A stretch of DNA of 64,000 nt from Rhodoplanes sp963712435 (GTDB lineage: Bacteria > Pseudomonadota > Alphaproteobacteria > Rhizobiales > Xanthobacteraceae), in NCBI GenBank assembly GCA_963712435.1, contig CAVQIB010000001.1, positions 682,001-746,000 of the forward strand, in the 5' to 3' direction. The notes under the pieces are model-generated. The model was not told where the DNA came from and made no database searches. It saw only the letters and a list, made by a program, of their open reading frames with translations. A program made the position numbers and the translations under genes. Below are positions 1-8,744 of the stretch, piece by piece. Numbering within the stretch: the first letter of the stretch is position 1; every line of letters starts with the position of its first letter.

Positions 1-165
1 CCAGTAGAGCGCGCCGGACAGATCGGCGAGCAGGTCGATTCCGTCGATGGCGATCGTGCTGTCCTGGCGCTTGTGCGGCTTTGCGCTCGCTTCCGCGACA
101 AGCGAGGGCGGCTCGCATGCGCAAGCAGGCGACACGGCCGCCGACGGCTGCGCTCTCGCCTCCAT
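1..165 (-). CDS. pdeM: Ligase-associated endonuclease PdeM, N-terminal part (partial)
   Basis: The minus strand reads from an ATG at 165 off the left edge of the window. After a poorly conserved 40-residue leader comes a stretch ending IDLLADLSGALYW, which matches the start of the calcineurin-like phosphoesterase domain of the ligase-associated DNA damage response endonuclease PdeM. It follows the DEXH helicase on the same strand after about 80 bp, the usual place for pdeM in this repair cluster. The metal-binding motifs would lie beyond the window, so the call rests on the short N-terminus and the context. Confidence 0.6.
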   Translation of the reverse strand, partial: MEARAQPSAAVSPACACEPPSLVAEASAKPHKRQDSTIAIDGIDLLADLSGALYW

Positions 166-225
166 CAGCAGCGCCCCTCGACCGGTTCTACGGCCCGGAC
201 TTGAACATGGCGGCGCCGATGGACA

Positions 226-247
226 AAGGCGGCGAATGCGCCGCCTT
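226..247. terminator. GC-rich hairpin between helicase and pdeM
   Basis: An 8-bp perfect inverted repeat (AAGGCGGC/GCCGCCTT) with a 6-nt loop lies exactly at the 3' end of the helicase gene. There is no U-run after it on either strand, so it may be only an attenuator or an mRNA-stabilising stem. Confidence 0.3.
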
Positions 248-2944
248 CACTCCATCGCCTCGCGCACCAACTCCTCCTGCGCCTCTGCAAGCAGCGCATC
301 GGACGCCTCCCCCTCGATGGACTCCCGGCCGATCTCCAGCATGACCGGAACGGCCAGCGGGGAGACGCGCGCGAGAGCGACATGGATGATTCGACCGCGG
401 ACACGCGAGAGCAGCAAGCCGAGCCGGCGGATGTCAAGCAGGCCGGTGGCGGCCTCCGCCCGGGCGGCGCGCAACAAGACGTGATCGGGCTGATGGCGGC
501 GCAGCACGTCATAGAGAAGATCGGTCGAGACCGTCATCTGCCGCCGCGTCTTTTCTTCGCCGGCCGTGCGGCGCTCGATCAGGCCGGCGATGATCGCGCA
601 TTGCCGGAATGTCCGCTTCATCAGCGCCAATTCGGCAAGCCAGGCCTCGAGATCGTCCCCCAGCATGTCCTCGTCGAACAAAGCGGCGAGCGACAGCGCG
701 CCGTCGGCGACGGCGCGCGAAAGATCGCGCAGGCCCCACACGGCGAGCGCATATTCGTTGGCGACGAAGCCGAGCGGCCGCAGTCCGGCGCGCTCCAGCC
801 GCCGGGTCAGAAGCATGCCGAGCGTCTGATGGGCGAGCCGCCCCTCGAACGGGTAGCAGACGAGATAGTGCTTGTCGGCGCGCGGGAATGTCTCGACGAG
901 GAGTTCGCCCGCCTGCGGCACGCGCGAGCGCGCGCGTTGCAGATCGAGCCATTCGCGCACCTGGTCCGGGAGCTTCGCCCAGGCCTTCGGCTCGGCCAGG
1001 AGCCTGCGCACGCGCTCGGCGAGATAGGTCGACAGCGGGAACTTGCCGCCGGCATAGGCCGGCACCTTGGGGTCCTCGGCCGCGGCGCGCGAAACATAGG
1101 CCGCGTCCTCGGTCAGCGCCTCGTAGCGCAAGACCTCGCCGGCGAAGACGAACGTATCGCCCGGGGCGAGCGTCTCGATGAAATACTCCTCGACTTCGCC
1201 GAGCACGCGTCCGCCGCGCCCGACCGGCCCCGCGGGACCCTTCCCGCCGGCGCGCGAGGGCACGAGCCGCACCTTGATCATCGCCTCTTCGACAATGGTG
1301 CCGACATTGAGCCGGTAGCGCTGGGCGACGCGCGGATGGGTGATGCGCCAGCGTCCGTCCTTGCCTTGCCTGATCTTGGCGAAGCGCTCATACGCTTTCA
1401 GCGCATAACCGCCGGTCGCGACGAAGTCGACCACCGCGTCGAAGTCGGCGCGCGAAAGCCCGGCATAGGACGCGGCCGATCGCACCTCCGCGTAGAGATC
1501 GTCGGAGCAAAAGGGCGCGCCGCAGGCGGCCCCGAGCACGTGCTGGGCAAGCACGTCGAGCGCGCCGGTGCGCAGCGGCGGCGTGTCCTGCGCGTTCTCC
1601 GCGACCGCATCGATGCCGGCGCGACATTCCAGCACCTCGAAGCGATTGGCCGGCACCAGCACGGCGTGCGAGGGCTCGTCGAGCCGATGGTTGGCGCGGC
1701 CGATGCGCTGGGTCAGGCGCGACGCGCCCTTCGGCGCGCCGACATTGACGACGAGATCGACATCGCCCCAGTCGATGCCGAGATCGAGCGAGGAGGTGCA
1801 GACGACCGCGCGCAGCCATCCCTGCGCCATCGCCGCCTCCACCTTGCGGCGCTGGGCGACGTCGAGCGAGCCGTGATGCAGCGCGATCGCAAGCCCATCG
1901 TCGTTGATGCGCCACAGCTCCTGGAACAGCATCTCCGCCTGGCTGCGCGTATTGACGAAGACGAGCGTCGTGCGGTGGCGCTTGATCAGCGCGTAGATTT
2001 CGCCGAGCGCATGCCGCGCCGAGTGCCCAGCCCAGGGCAGATGCTCGGCGGTGTCGAGCATGACGACGACCGGCGCAGCCCCCGCATCCGCCGTGATCAG
2101 TTCGGCAAGCGCGCGTCCGCCGGGCGGCTGCGGCGCGAGATAGCGCCGCAATTCATCCGGCTCCGCCACCGTGGCGGACAGGCCGATCGTGGTGAGTGCC
2201 GGAGCGATGCGGAACAGGCTGGCGAGCCCGAGCGCGAGCAGGTCGCCGCGCTTGGAGGTGACGAGCGCGTGCAGCTCGTCGAGCACGAGGCGGCGCAGCC
2301 CGCCGAACAGGAACGGCGCGTCGGCGCTCGCCAGCAGCAGCGCGAGCTGCTCGGGCGTCGTCAGCAGAATGTCGGGCGGATAGCGCCGCTGCCGGCCGCG
2401 CTTGCTCGCGGGCGTGTCGCCGGTGCGCGTCTCGATGCGGACGGCTAAGCCCATCTCGGCGACCGGCCGTTCCAGATTGCGCGCGATGTCGACCGCGAGC
2501 GCCTTCAGCGGCGAAATGTAGAGCGTGTGGAGGCCGCGGGACCTTAGACCGCCCGCTGCGGACCCGATGTTGTTACCTCCCCCCCTGAGGGGGAGGCCGT
2601 CGAATTCCGGACGAAGTCGGGGATCGGCGGGAGGGGGGTACGTTTTTCGCCAGGAGATCAGCATCGGACCGCCCTCCCCGGCCCTCCCCCTCGAGGGTGG
2701 AGGGAGCAGAGTATCCCGCCAGCTCGACCAATGTCGGCAGAAAGCCCGCGAGCGTCTTGCCGGCGCCGGTCGGCGCGATCAGCAGGGCCGAGCGCCCGGC
2801 CTGCGCCGCGGCGAGCAGCTCGATCTGATGCCGGCGCGGCGTCCATCCGCGCGCGGCGAACCAGCGCGCGAAGGGCGGAGGCAGGGCGCCTGCGTCGACG
2901 CCGGGCGTCGCTGCCGGCGCGGGCGGGCGTTTACGGCCAGGCAC
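247..2944 (-). CDS. Ligase-associated DEXH-box helicase (Lhr-like), interrupted by a palindromic repeat
   Basis: An Lhr-core type superfamily 2 DNA helicase of the ligase-associated damage response cluster. The N-terminal part (from 2944) carries Walker A APTGAGKT. The rest, in another frame from about 2550 down, carries DELH, the SAT-like motif and QRIGRANH motif VI, followed by the winged-helix and C-terminal domains. The two frames are separated by a GC-rich palindromic repeat (about 2570-2712) inserted after ...LPTLVELAGY and before RSRGLHTLYISPLKAL. Unlike the insertion in the ligase, this one does not keep the reading frame, so the gene is either broken or carries a base error inside the repeat. 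Family members are about 800-850 aa and the two parts together fit that. Confidence 0.85.
2570..2712. repeat. Palindromic GC-rich repeat inside the helicase gene
   Basis: Two hairpin-forming modules, one around 2577-2603 (CCCCCCTGAGGGGGAGG core) and one around 2676-2706 (CCCTCGAGGG core), sit between two halves of a conserved helicase domain. The composition and layout resemble the mosaic palindromic elements scattered in Hyphomicrobiales genomes and the copies at 4505-4634 and 4966-5275 here. Confidence 0.65.
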
Positions 2945-2957
2945 GCTTAAGGGCCAA

Positions 2958-3347
2958 TCAGAACAGGGCGAACAGGATAAGAAAGATCCCGAGCGCCGCC
3001 ACGTTCCACACCAGCGACCGCACCACCGGAACTCCGAAGACGTAGAGCGGGAGGTAGGCGACGCGCGCCCAGAAATAGAGCTGCGCGCCCCAGACCGTCA
3101 TCGCGCCATGCCGGTCCGCCAGATGCGCGACGACGACAGCGGCCACGAACAGCGGAAACGTCTCGCCGAAATTCCTGCTCGCGCGTTCGAGGCGTCCGGC
3201 GACGCCTCCGAGCGGCGGCACGGCTTCGTCCCGCGGGCCGATCGCCCAGCGATAGCCGTAGGCGCTGCTCTTCCAGTGCGAGGCGAGAACGATATGCACA
3301 AAGCCGAGCACGGCGCTGAGCGCGAGCATCAGCAGTTCGGTGGTCAT
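2958..3347 (-). CDS. MAPEG family integral membrane protein
   Basis: 129 aa with four hydrophobic helices (around residues 3-22, 52-72, 78-98 and 105-127). It has the MAPEG pattern (membrane-associated proteins in eicosanoid and glutathione metabolism), including the RASRNFGETFPLF segment after the first loop, which is typical of the bacterial MAPEG/YecN-like branch. It lies in the cytoplasmic membrane; the substrate is unknown. The start is the ATG at 3347. It sits between the helicase and the exonuclease but reads away from the latter, so a functional link to repair is doubtful. Confidence 0.8.
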   Translation of the reverse strand: MTTELLMLALSAVLGFVHIVLASHWKSSAYGYRWAIGPRDEAVPPLGGVAGRLERASRNFGETFPLFVAAVVVAHLADRHGAMTVWGAQLYFWARVAYLPLYVFGVPVVRSLVWNVAALGIFLILFALF

Positions 3348-3446
3348 GAATGCATCTCCAACAGGGCAAAGCCGACGGGGAAGCGAAGGAAGATGAGACG
3401 AACGCGGCGGTGCGACGCCTCGACCAGGCCTCGCATCGCCGCCTTT

Positions 3447-4688
3447 ATGGCCTATCTCACATCCATGCGTCCGGAAGAACTGCTCACGCCGACGCGCGGC
3501 GGGCTGTGCTGCCCCGCGGCCGGATTTCACATCGACCCGCTGCGCCCGGTCGACAAGGCGCTGATCACCCATGCGCATTCCGATCACGCGCGCGCCGGGC
3601 ACCGCCATGTGCTGGCGACGCAAGAGACGCTCGACCTGATGCGGCTGCGCTATGGCGATGGGTTCGCCGGCGCGACGCAGCCGATCGGCTATGGCGAGAC
3701 CGTGCGCTTCGGCGAGGTCGCGGTGACCTTCCATCCCGCCGGACACGTGCTCGGCTCGGCGCAAATCCTGGTCGAGGGCGGGGGTCTGCGCATCGTCGCC
3801 TCGGGCGACTACAAGGATCAGCCCGACCCGACCTGCGCGCCGTTCGCGCCGGTGGCGTGCGACGTGTTCATCACCGAGGCGACGTTCGGGCTGCCCGTGT
3901 TCCGGCACGGCGATCCCGCGGGCGAGATCGCCAAGCTCCTGCGCTCGCTCGCGCTGTTTCCCGAGCGCGCGCATCTCGTCGGCGTGTATGCGCTCGGCAA
4001 GGCGCAGCGGCTGATCGCGCTCCTGCGCGGGGCGGGCTACGACAGGCCTGTCTACCTGCATGGCGCGATCGAGACGATCACGCGCTACTATGCGAGCCGG
4101 TTCGACCTTGGCGACGTGCGGCTCGTTCGCGACGCCAAGAAAGGGGAGCTTGCGGGCGCGATCACGCTCTGTCCGCCCTCGGCGCTGAGCGACCTGTGGA
4201 CGCGCCGCTTCCCCGACCCGATCGCCTGCTTCGCCTCGGGCTGGATGCGGGTGCGGGCGCGCGCGCGCCAGCGCGGGGTCGAGCTGCCGCTGGTCATCTC
4301 CGACCATTGCGACTGGGACGGGCTCACGCGGGTGATCCCCGCGACGGGCGCAGCCGAGGTGTGGGTGACGCACGGCGCGGAGGAGGCGCTGGTGCACTGG
4401 TGCGAGACGCAAGGTCTGCGCGCGCGGCCGCTGCACCTCGTCGGCTATGGCGAGGAGGAGGAAGCAGTCGTCGCAGAGGCAGGCGCGGCGCAAGACGTCA
4501 TTGCTTCACCCTCTCCCCGCCTGCGGGGAGAGGGTCGGGGTGAGGGGCAGTCCAACGCCAAGCCCCCCTCACCCGGATTCCGCGCTGCCCGCGCGGAATC
4601 CGACCTCTCCCCGCAAGCGGGGAGAGGCGAAGGAGATGTCCGAGCGTCCGCGCATCCCGAGACAGACGACGAGAGCGGTCCGGCATGA
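3447..4688 (+). CDS. Ligase-associated DNA exonuclease (metallo-beta-lactamase fold)
   Basis: A beta-CASP-like MBL nuclease of the ligase-associated damage response cluster. Metal-binding motifs visible are HAHSDHA (around residue 43), HPAGH, SGDYKDQPDP and a late SDHCDWDG. A second in-frame ATG at 3465 (MRPEELL) is also possible. The family is about 335-345 aa but this frame is 413 aa: the last 60-70 residues (from about ASPSPRLRGEGRGEG) are a translated palindromic repeat and have low-complexity Pro/Arg/Gly character. The stop overlaps the ligase start (ATGA at 4685-4688), indicating translational coupling. Confidence 0.9.
   Translation: MAYLTSMRPEELLTPTRGGLCCPAAGFHIDPLRPVDKALITHAHSDHARAGHRHVLATQETLDLMRLRYGDGFAGATQPIGYGETVRFGEVAVTFHPAGHVLGSAQILVEGGGLRIVASGDYKDQPDPTCAPFAPVACDVFITEATFGLPVFRHGDPAGEIAKLLRSLALFPERAHLVGVYALGKAQRLIALLRGAGYDRPVYLHGAIETITRYYASRFDLGDVRLVRDAKKGELAGAITLCPPSALSDLWTRRFPDPIACFASGWMRVRARARQRGVELPLVISDHCDWDGLTRVIPATGAAEVWVTHGAEEALVHWCETQGLRARPLHLVGYGEEEEAVVAEAGAAQDVIASPSPRLRGEGRGEGQSNAKPPSPGFRAARAESDLSPQAGRGEGDVRASAHPETDDESGPA
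4505..4634. repeat. Palindromic GC-rich repeat forming the 3' end of the exonuclease gene
   Basis: It contains CTCTCCCCGCC and its mirror GGGGAGAG, a second palindrome with GGATTCCGCG/CGCGGAATCC, and a third CCTCTCCCCGC/GCGGGGAGAGG. The 37-nt segment 4511-4547 recurs at 5149-5185 with one mismatch. Confidence 0.85.
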
Positions 4689-6691
4689 ACCGGTTTGCCG
4701 AACTGCTCGATCGCTTGGCCTATGAGCACGGCCGCAACGCCAAGCTGCGGCTGATGACGGAATTCTTCCGCGCGACGCCCGATCCCGAGCGCGGCTATGC
4801 GCTCGCGGCGCTCACCGGCGCCTTGTCCTTTGCGCACGCCAAGCCCGGCCTGATCCGCACGCTGATCGCCGAACGCTCCGACCCGGTGCTGTTCGCCCTG
4901 TCCTACGACTATGTCGGCGACCTCTCCGAGACGGTCGCGCTGCTGTGGCCCGCGCAAGCGCCGTCTCAATCTGGATCCCATCCTGCCCCGCTCGGTTCGC
5001 GGGGGAGAGGGACCGCCCATGGGGCGGTGGAGGGGGCGAATGATGTCCGCCCCGAAAGCGCCCCCTCCCCCGTGCTGCGCACGGTTCCCCTCCCCCGTTC
5101 CACGGGGGAGGATGAGAACGATTATGCGGAGCCGGCGCCCGGCGCTCCCTCTCCCCGCCTGCGGGGAGAGGGTCGGGGCGAGGGGCCTATCCCCGGGGCG
5201 CCCCATGACGTCCGCGCCCCCTCACCCGACCTCGCTGACGCTCGGACCACCTCTCCCCGCCGGGGAGAGGTCGAAACGCCCTCCCTCACGGAGGTGGTCA
5301 CGACGCTTGCGCGGCTCGGCAAGGCCGAGCTGCCGGCGCAGCTCGCGCGCTGGCTCGACGCCCTCGACGAAACGGGGCGATGGGCGCTCCTGAAACTCGT
5401 CACCGGCGCGCTGCGCATCGGCGTCTCGGCGCGGCTCGCGAAAACCGCGGTGGCCGCGCTCGGCGGCAGGGACCCCGACGAGATCGAGATTCTCTGGCCC
5501 GCGCTCACGCCGCCTTATCTCGATCTCTTCGCCTGGGTCGAAGGCCGCACGGACAAACCGCTCGTCGCCGATCCGGCCCCGTTCCGCCCGCCCATGCTCT
5601 CGCATGCGATCGAGGCGGACGACTTTGCCAAGCTCGACCCGGCGGACTTTGTCGCGGAATGGAAATGGGACGGCATCCGCGTCCAGGCGGTCGCCGGAAC
5701 GCGCCCCGACGGGCGGCGCATCGCGCGCCTCTATTCACGCACCGGCGAAGACATTTCGCACGCTTTTCCGGATCTCGTCGACGCGTTCGCCGTCGACGGC
5801 GCGCTCGACGGCGAATTGCTGATCAAGCGCGAGGGCGAGGTGCAGTCGTTCGGCGTGCTGCAGCAGCGGCTCAATCGCAAGACGGTCACGGCGCAGCTCC
5901 TCGCCGAGTTTCCCGCCCATCTGCGCGCCTATGACCTCCTCGCCGAAGGCGGCGAGGACTTGCGCGGCGAACCCCTTTCGGCCAGGCGGCGCCTTCTCGA
6001 AGCGTTCGTCGCGCGGCTCGCCTCGCCGCGCATCGACCTCTCGCCGCTCATCCCGTTCGCCCATTGGGAAGCGCTCGCCGAAGCGCGCGCGAGCCCGGCC
6101 GCGGCGGGCGCCGGCATCGACGCCGACGCGATCGAAGGCGTGATGATCAAGCGCCGCGCGGCGCCCTATCTGCCCGGCCGCCCGAAAGGCCAATGGTGGA
6201 AATGGAAACGCGATCCGTTCGTGATCGACGCCGTGCTGATGTATGCGCAGCGCGGCCATGGCAAGCGCTCGTCCTACTATTCCGACTACACGTTCGGCCT
6301 GTGGACCGCAGGCGAAGAGGGCGAGGAACTCGTGCCGGTCGGCAAGGCCTATTTCGGCTTTACCGACGCCGAACTCGCCGAGATCGACCGTTTCGTCCGG
6401 CGCAACACGGTCGACCGCTTCGGCCCGGTGCGCGAGGTCGTGCATGAGCGCGGCCGCGGGCTCGTCTTCGAAGTCGCCTTCGAGGGCCTGCAGCGCTCGA
6501 CGCGCCACCGCTCCGGCATCGCGATGCGCTTCCCGCGCATCAGCCGGCTGCGCTTCGACAAGCAGCCGGGCGACGCCGACCGGCTGGAAACGCTGCTGCA
6601 TATGCTGGAGGCGGCCGAGCGGACGCCCTCTTCGGGCGGGCGCGTCACCGACGCGGCGGCGGCGCGCACCGGGCGGCGCAAGCGCGGGTGA
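4685..6691 (+). CDS. ATP-dependent DNA ligase (cisplatin damage response type) with in-frame repeat insertion
   Basis: Seals DNA nicks using ATP. The nucleotidyl transferase motif I is EWKWDGIR (catalytic Lys near residue 328). Further motifs include DGELLIKREGEV, EGVMIKR (IV/V region) and KWKRDP, followed by the OB-fold domain. At 668 aa it is about 100 aa longer than the roughly 530-570 aa typical of the family. The excess is a single block, residues about 95-197, of Pro/Gly/Arg-rich sequence encoded by palindromic repeats and inserted between the N-terminal helical domain (ending SETVALLWPA) and its continuation (PSLTEVVTTLARLGK). The frame stays open. It overlaps the exonuclease stop by 4 bp and forms the repair cluster with the helicase and PdeM. 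Confidence 0.95.
   Translation: MNRFAELLDRLAYEHGRNAKLRLMTEFFRATPDPERGYALAALTGALSFAHAKPGLIRTLIAERSDPVLFALSYDYVGDLSETVALLWPAQAPSQSGSHPAPLGSRGRGTAHGAVEGANDVRPESAPSPVLRTVPLPRSTGEDENDYAEPAPGAPSPRLRGEGRGEGPIPGAPHDVRAPSPDLADARTTSPRRGEVETPSLTEVVTTLARLGKAELPAQLARWLDALDETGRWALLKLVTGALRIGVSARLAKTAVAALGGRDPDEIEILWPALTPPYLDLFAWVEGRTDKPLVADPAPFRPPMLSHAIEADDFAKLDPADFVAEWKWDGIRVQAVAGTRPDGRRIARLYSRTGEDISHAFPDLVDAFAVDGALDGELLIKREGEVQSFGVLQQRLNRKTVTAQLLAEFPAHLRAYDLLAEGGEDLRGEPLSARRRLLEAFVARLASPRIDLSPLIPFAHWEALAEARASPAAAGAGIDADAIEGVMIKRRAAPYLPGRPKGQWWKWKRDPFVIDAVLMYAQRGHGKRSSYYSDYTFGLWTAGEEGEELVPVGKAYFGFTDAELAEIDRFVRRNTVDRFGPVREVVHERGRGLVFEVAFEGLQRSTRHRSGIAMRFPRISRLRFDKQPGDADRLETLLHMLEAAERTPSSGGRVTDAAAARTGRRKRG
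4966..5275. repeat. Tandem palindromic repeats inserted in-frame in the ligase gene
   Basis: About 310 bp with at least three hairpin modules: GCCCCGCTCGGTTCGCGGGG, CCCTCCCCCGT...ACGGGGGAGG, and CTCTCCCCGCCTGCGGGGAG with its relatives. The segment 5149-5185 matches 4511-4547 at 36 of 37 positions. It encodes about 100 residues in the middle of a conserved ligase domain. Confidence 0.85.
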
Positions 6692-6739
6692 GCCGCGCTA
6701 TGCTATAAGCTCCCGCTCAGATTTCGCCGGAGCCGTGCA

Positions 6740-7054
6740 ATGTCCATTCCCGAACGCCAGCTCTCCAGTCCCGAACGCCAGGCCACCCATCGCGATCTCG
6801 CCCGTTTCCTCGGCGGATCGCCCTTGTCCGTCGTGGTGCGGCTCGTGCTCTTGTCGATCCTCGTCGGCGTGATCCTGTCGACGATCGGGCTCGATCCGCT
6901 GGACATCGTCCACAGCATCGAAGCCCTGGTGCGCTCGGCGTGGGACATGGGCTTCGACGCGATCGTCTGGGTGTGGCGCTATTTCCTGCTCGGCGCGGTG
7001 CTGGTGATTCCGATCTGGCTCGTGGTCCGGCTGACCCGGAGCGTGAGCCGTTGA
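6740..7054 (+). CDS. Small membrane protein, DUF6460-like
   Basis: 104 aa. After a hydrophilic N-terminus it has two long hydrophobic helices (around residues 30-52 and 72-97) separated by an amphipathic segment. This arrangement matches the DUF6460 family of small alphaproteobacterial inner-membrane proteins of unknown function. It starts 48 bp after the ligase stop; a weak AT-rich promoter-like stretch (GCTATAAGC) lies just upstream, so it may be transcribed on its own. The function is not known. Confidence 0.75.
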   Translation: MSIPERQLSSPERQATHRDLARFLGGSPLSVVVRLVLLSILVGVILSTIGLDPLDIVHSIEALVRSAWDMGFDAIVWVWRYFLLGAVLVIPIWLVVRLTRSVSR

Positions 7055-7140
7055 AGGCGGCCGCGCGGTCGCTTCTCGCCCAGGCAGGATTGTTGTTGAT
7101 CGGGGGGTGTGGATATCTGGCGCGCTCAGGCTAAAATTCC

Positions 7141-7146
7141 TATAAT
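7141..7146 (+). promoter_or_regulatory. Consensus -10 element upstream of the S24 repressor gene
   Basis: A perfect TATAAT in an otherwise GC-rich intergenic region, 54 bp before the repressor ATG. No good -35 hexamer is seen at 17 bp. The flank TTCCTATAATCC resembles the CTCCTATAATCT at 12219-12230. Confidence 0.45.
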
Positions 7147-7199
7147 CCCCACCATCGCCTAACCCCCCTTGGCGCAGCCGCTGCGCGGGAGGTCGCCCG

Positions 7200-7830
7200 A
7201 TGCTGACACACGCCCAAATCTGGACGGCGCTCGACCGCCTGGCCGCCCGGTCCGGCCTTTCGGCCTCCGGGCTCGCCAAGCGCGCAGGCCTCGACCCGAC
7301 GACGTTCAACAAATCGAAGCGCGTCACGCCGGACGGGCGGGCGCGCTGGCCCTCCACCGAGTCGGTGGCGAAGTCGCTCGCCGCGACCGGGGTGACGGTC
7401 GAGGAGTTCGTCAAGCTGATCACCGACGCGTCGGGCCATGCCGAGCAGGCGGTGCCGCTCATCGGCTTTGCGGAAGCCGGCGCGGGCGGGTTTTTCGACG
7501 ACGGCGGCTTTCCGGTCGGCAAGGGCTGGGACGAGATTCCGTTCCCCGCGGTCGAGGACGAGCACGCCTATGCGCTGGAGATTTCCGGCGAATTCGATGC
7601 AGCCCGCCTATCGCGACGGGACCGTGATCATCGTTTCGCCCTCCGCCCCGATCCGCCGCGGCGACCGGGTCGTGGTCAAGACCAGGGAAGGCGAGGTGAT
7701 GGCGAAGGAACTCAAGCGCAAGACAGCGAAGACGCTCGAGCTGAAATCGCTCAATCCGGAACATACCGACCGCGCGCTGTCGGCCGAGGAGGTCCTCTGG
7801 GTGGCTCGCATCGTGTGGGCCAGTCAATGA
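7200..7830 (+). CDS. HTH/S24 peptidase LexA-like repressor (one frameshift)
   Basis: The N-terminal helix-turn-helix domain (SGLSASGLAKRAGLDPTTFNKSKR) is followed by an S24/LexA-type domain that normally self-cleaves or dimerises. The frame breaks at about 7596: residues up to ALEISGE are in one frame, and MQPAYRDGTVIIVSP to the stop at 7830 are in the next. Removing one T in GAATTCGATG restores the family ESMQP motif, which carries the catalytic Ser; VVVKTREGE supplies the Lys. The length is 631 nt (3n+1), which agrees with one extra base. The stop overlaps the next gene (ATGA). It probably regulates its own promoter. Confidence 0.8.
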
Positions 7831-8648
7831 GCGACGTCGCCGCCGCGGGCGAGGGCTATGTGCACGGCTATTCCGGCCGCGAGAGCCAGCGGCTGCTCGA
7901 CCAGGCCTCGAGCCTCGCCGAACTGCTGCACTGGGACACGGTCTACCCCGAAGGGAGCGCGGTGCTGGAGGCGGGCTGCGGGGTCGGGGCCCAGACCGTC
8001 ACGATCGCCCCGGCGAGCCCGCGCGCGCGTTTTACCTGCGTCGACATTTCGGCGGAATCGCTGCGGGCCGCGAAGATGCGCATCGACGGCGCGGGCATCG
8101 GCAATGTCGCGTTTCTCCAGGCCGATTTGTTCGATCTCCCGTTCCGGCCGCACAGCTTCGACCATGTCTTCGTTTGCTTCGTGCTCGAGCACCTGCGCGA
8201 TCCGTGCGACGCGCTCGTCCGGCTGCGCGGATTGCTGAAGCCCGGCGGCTCGATCACCGCGATCGAAGGCGACCACGGCTCGACCTATTTCCACCCGGAC
8301 AGCGCGGCCGCGCAGCGCACGGTCCGGTGTCTGGTCGATCTCCAGGCGCGCCTGGGCGGCGACGCGCTGATCGGGCGGCGGCTCTATCCGCTGCTGGCCG
8401 CGGCGGGGTTCGAGGCCGTCACGGTGTCTCCGCGCATGGTCTATGTGGATGCCAGCCGGCCGCAGCTCGTCGAGGGTTTCACCAGGAACACGTTCAACGC
8501 CATGGTGAAAGGCGTGCGCGCGGCGGCGATCGCCGGCGGGCTCATCGACGCAGCGGCCTGGGAGCAAGGCATTCGCGATCTCGACCGCACGGCCGAACCC
8601 GACGGCGTTTTCTGCTACACCTTCTTCAAGGCGGTCGCGACGGCGTGA
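7827..8648 (+). CDS. Class I SAM-dependent methyltransferase
   Basis: 273 aa. Rossmann-fold methyltransferase motifs are clear: motif I VLEAGCGVGAQ, the acidic ribose-binding FTCVDIS, motif II QADLFDLPF, and FVLEHLRDP followed by LLKPGGSI. This arrangement is of the UbiE/COQ5-like Methyltransf_11/25 type; the substrate cannot be told from sequence. It is translationally coupled to the repressor gene (ATGA overlap at 7827-7830), suggesting that the repressor controls or accompanies it. Confidence 0.9.
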   Translation: MSDVAAAGEGYVHGYSGRESQRLLDQASSLAELLHWDTVYPEGSAVLEAGCGVGAQTVTIAPASPRARFTCVDISAESLRAAKMRIDGAGIGNVAFLQADLFDLPFRPHSFDHVFVCFVLEHLRDPCDALVRLRGLLKPGGSITAIEGDHGSTYFHPDSAAAQRTVRCLVDLQARLGGDALIGRRLYPLLAAAGFEAVTVSPRMVYVDASRPQLVEGFTRNTFNAMVKGVRAAAIAGGLIDAAAWEQGIRDLDRTAEPDGVFCYTFFKAVATA

Positions 8649-8744
8649 CCAATGCTGCCGCCGGCGTTTTCCGCGCCATGCAACTTGCGGCGAAATCGGG
8701 TTAGAGGAGCGGCACTGTCCGCCCTTGCAGGAGGAGCATCGCAG

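Noticed and set aside
382..2448. Long plus-strand open frame opposite the helicase
   Set aside because: It mirrors a conserved gene in high-GC DNA and has no protein-family character; an antisense shadow.
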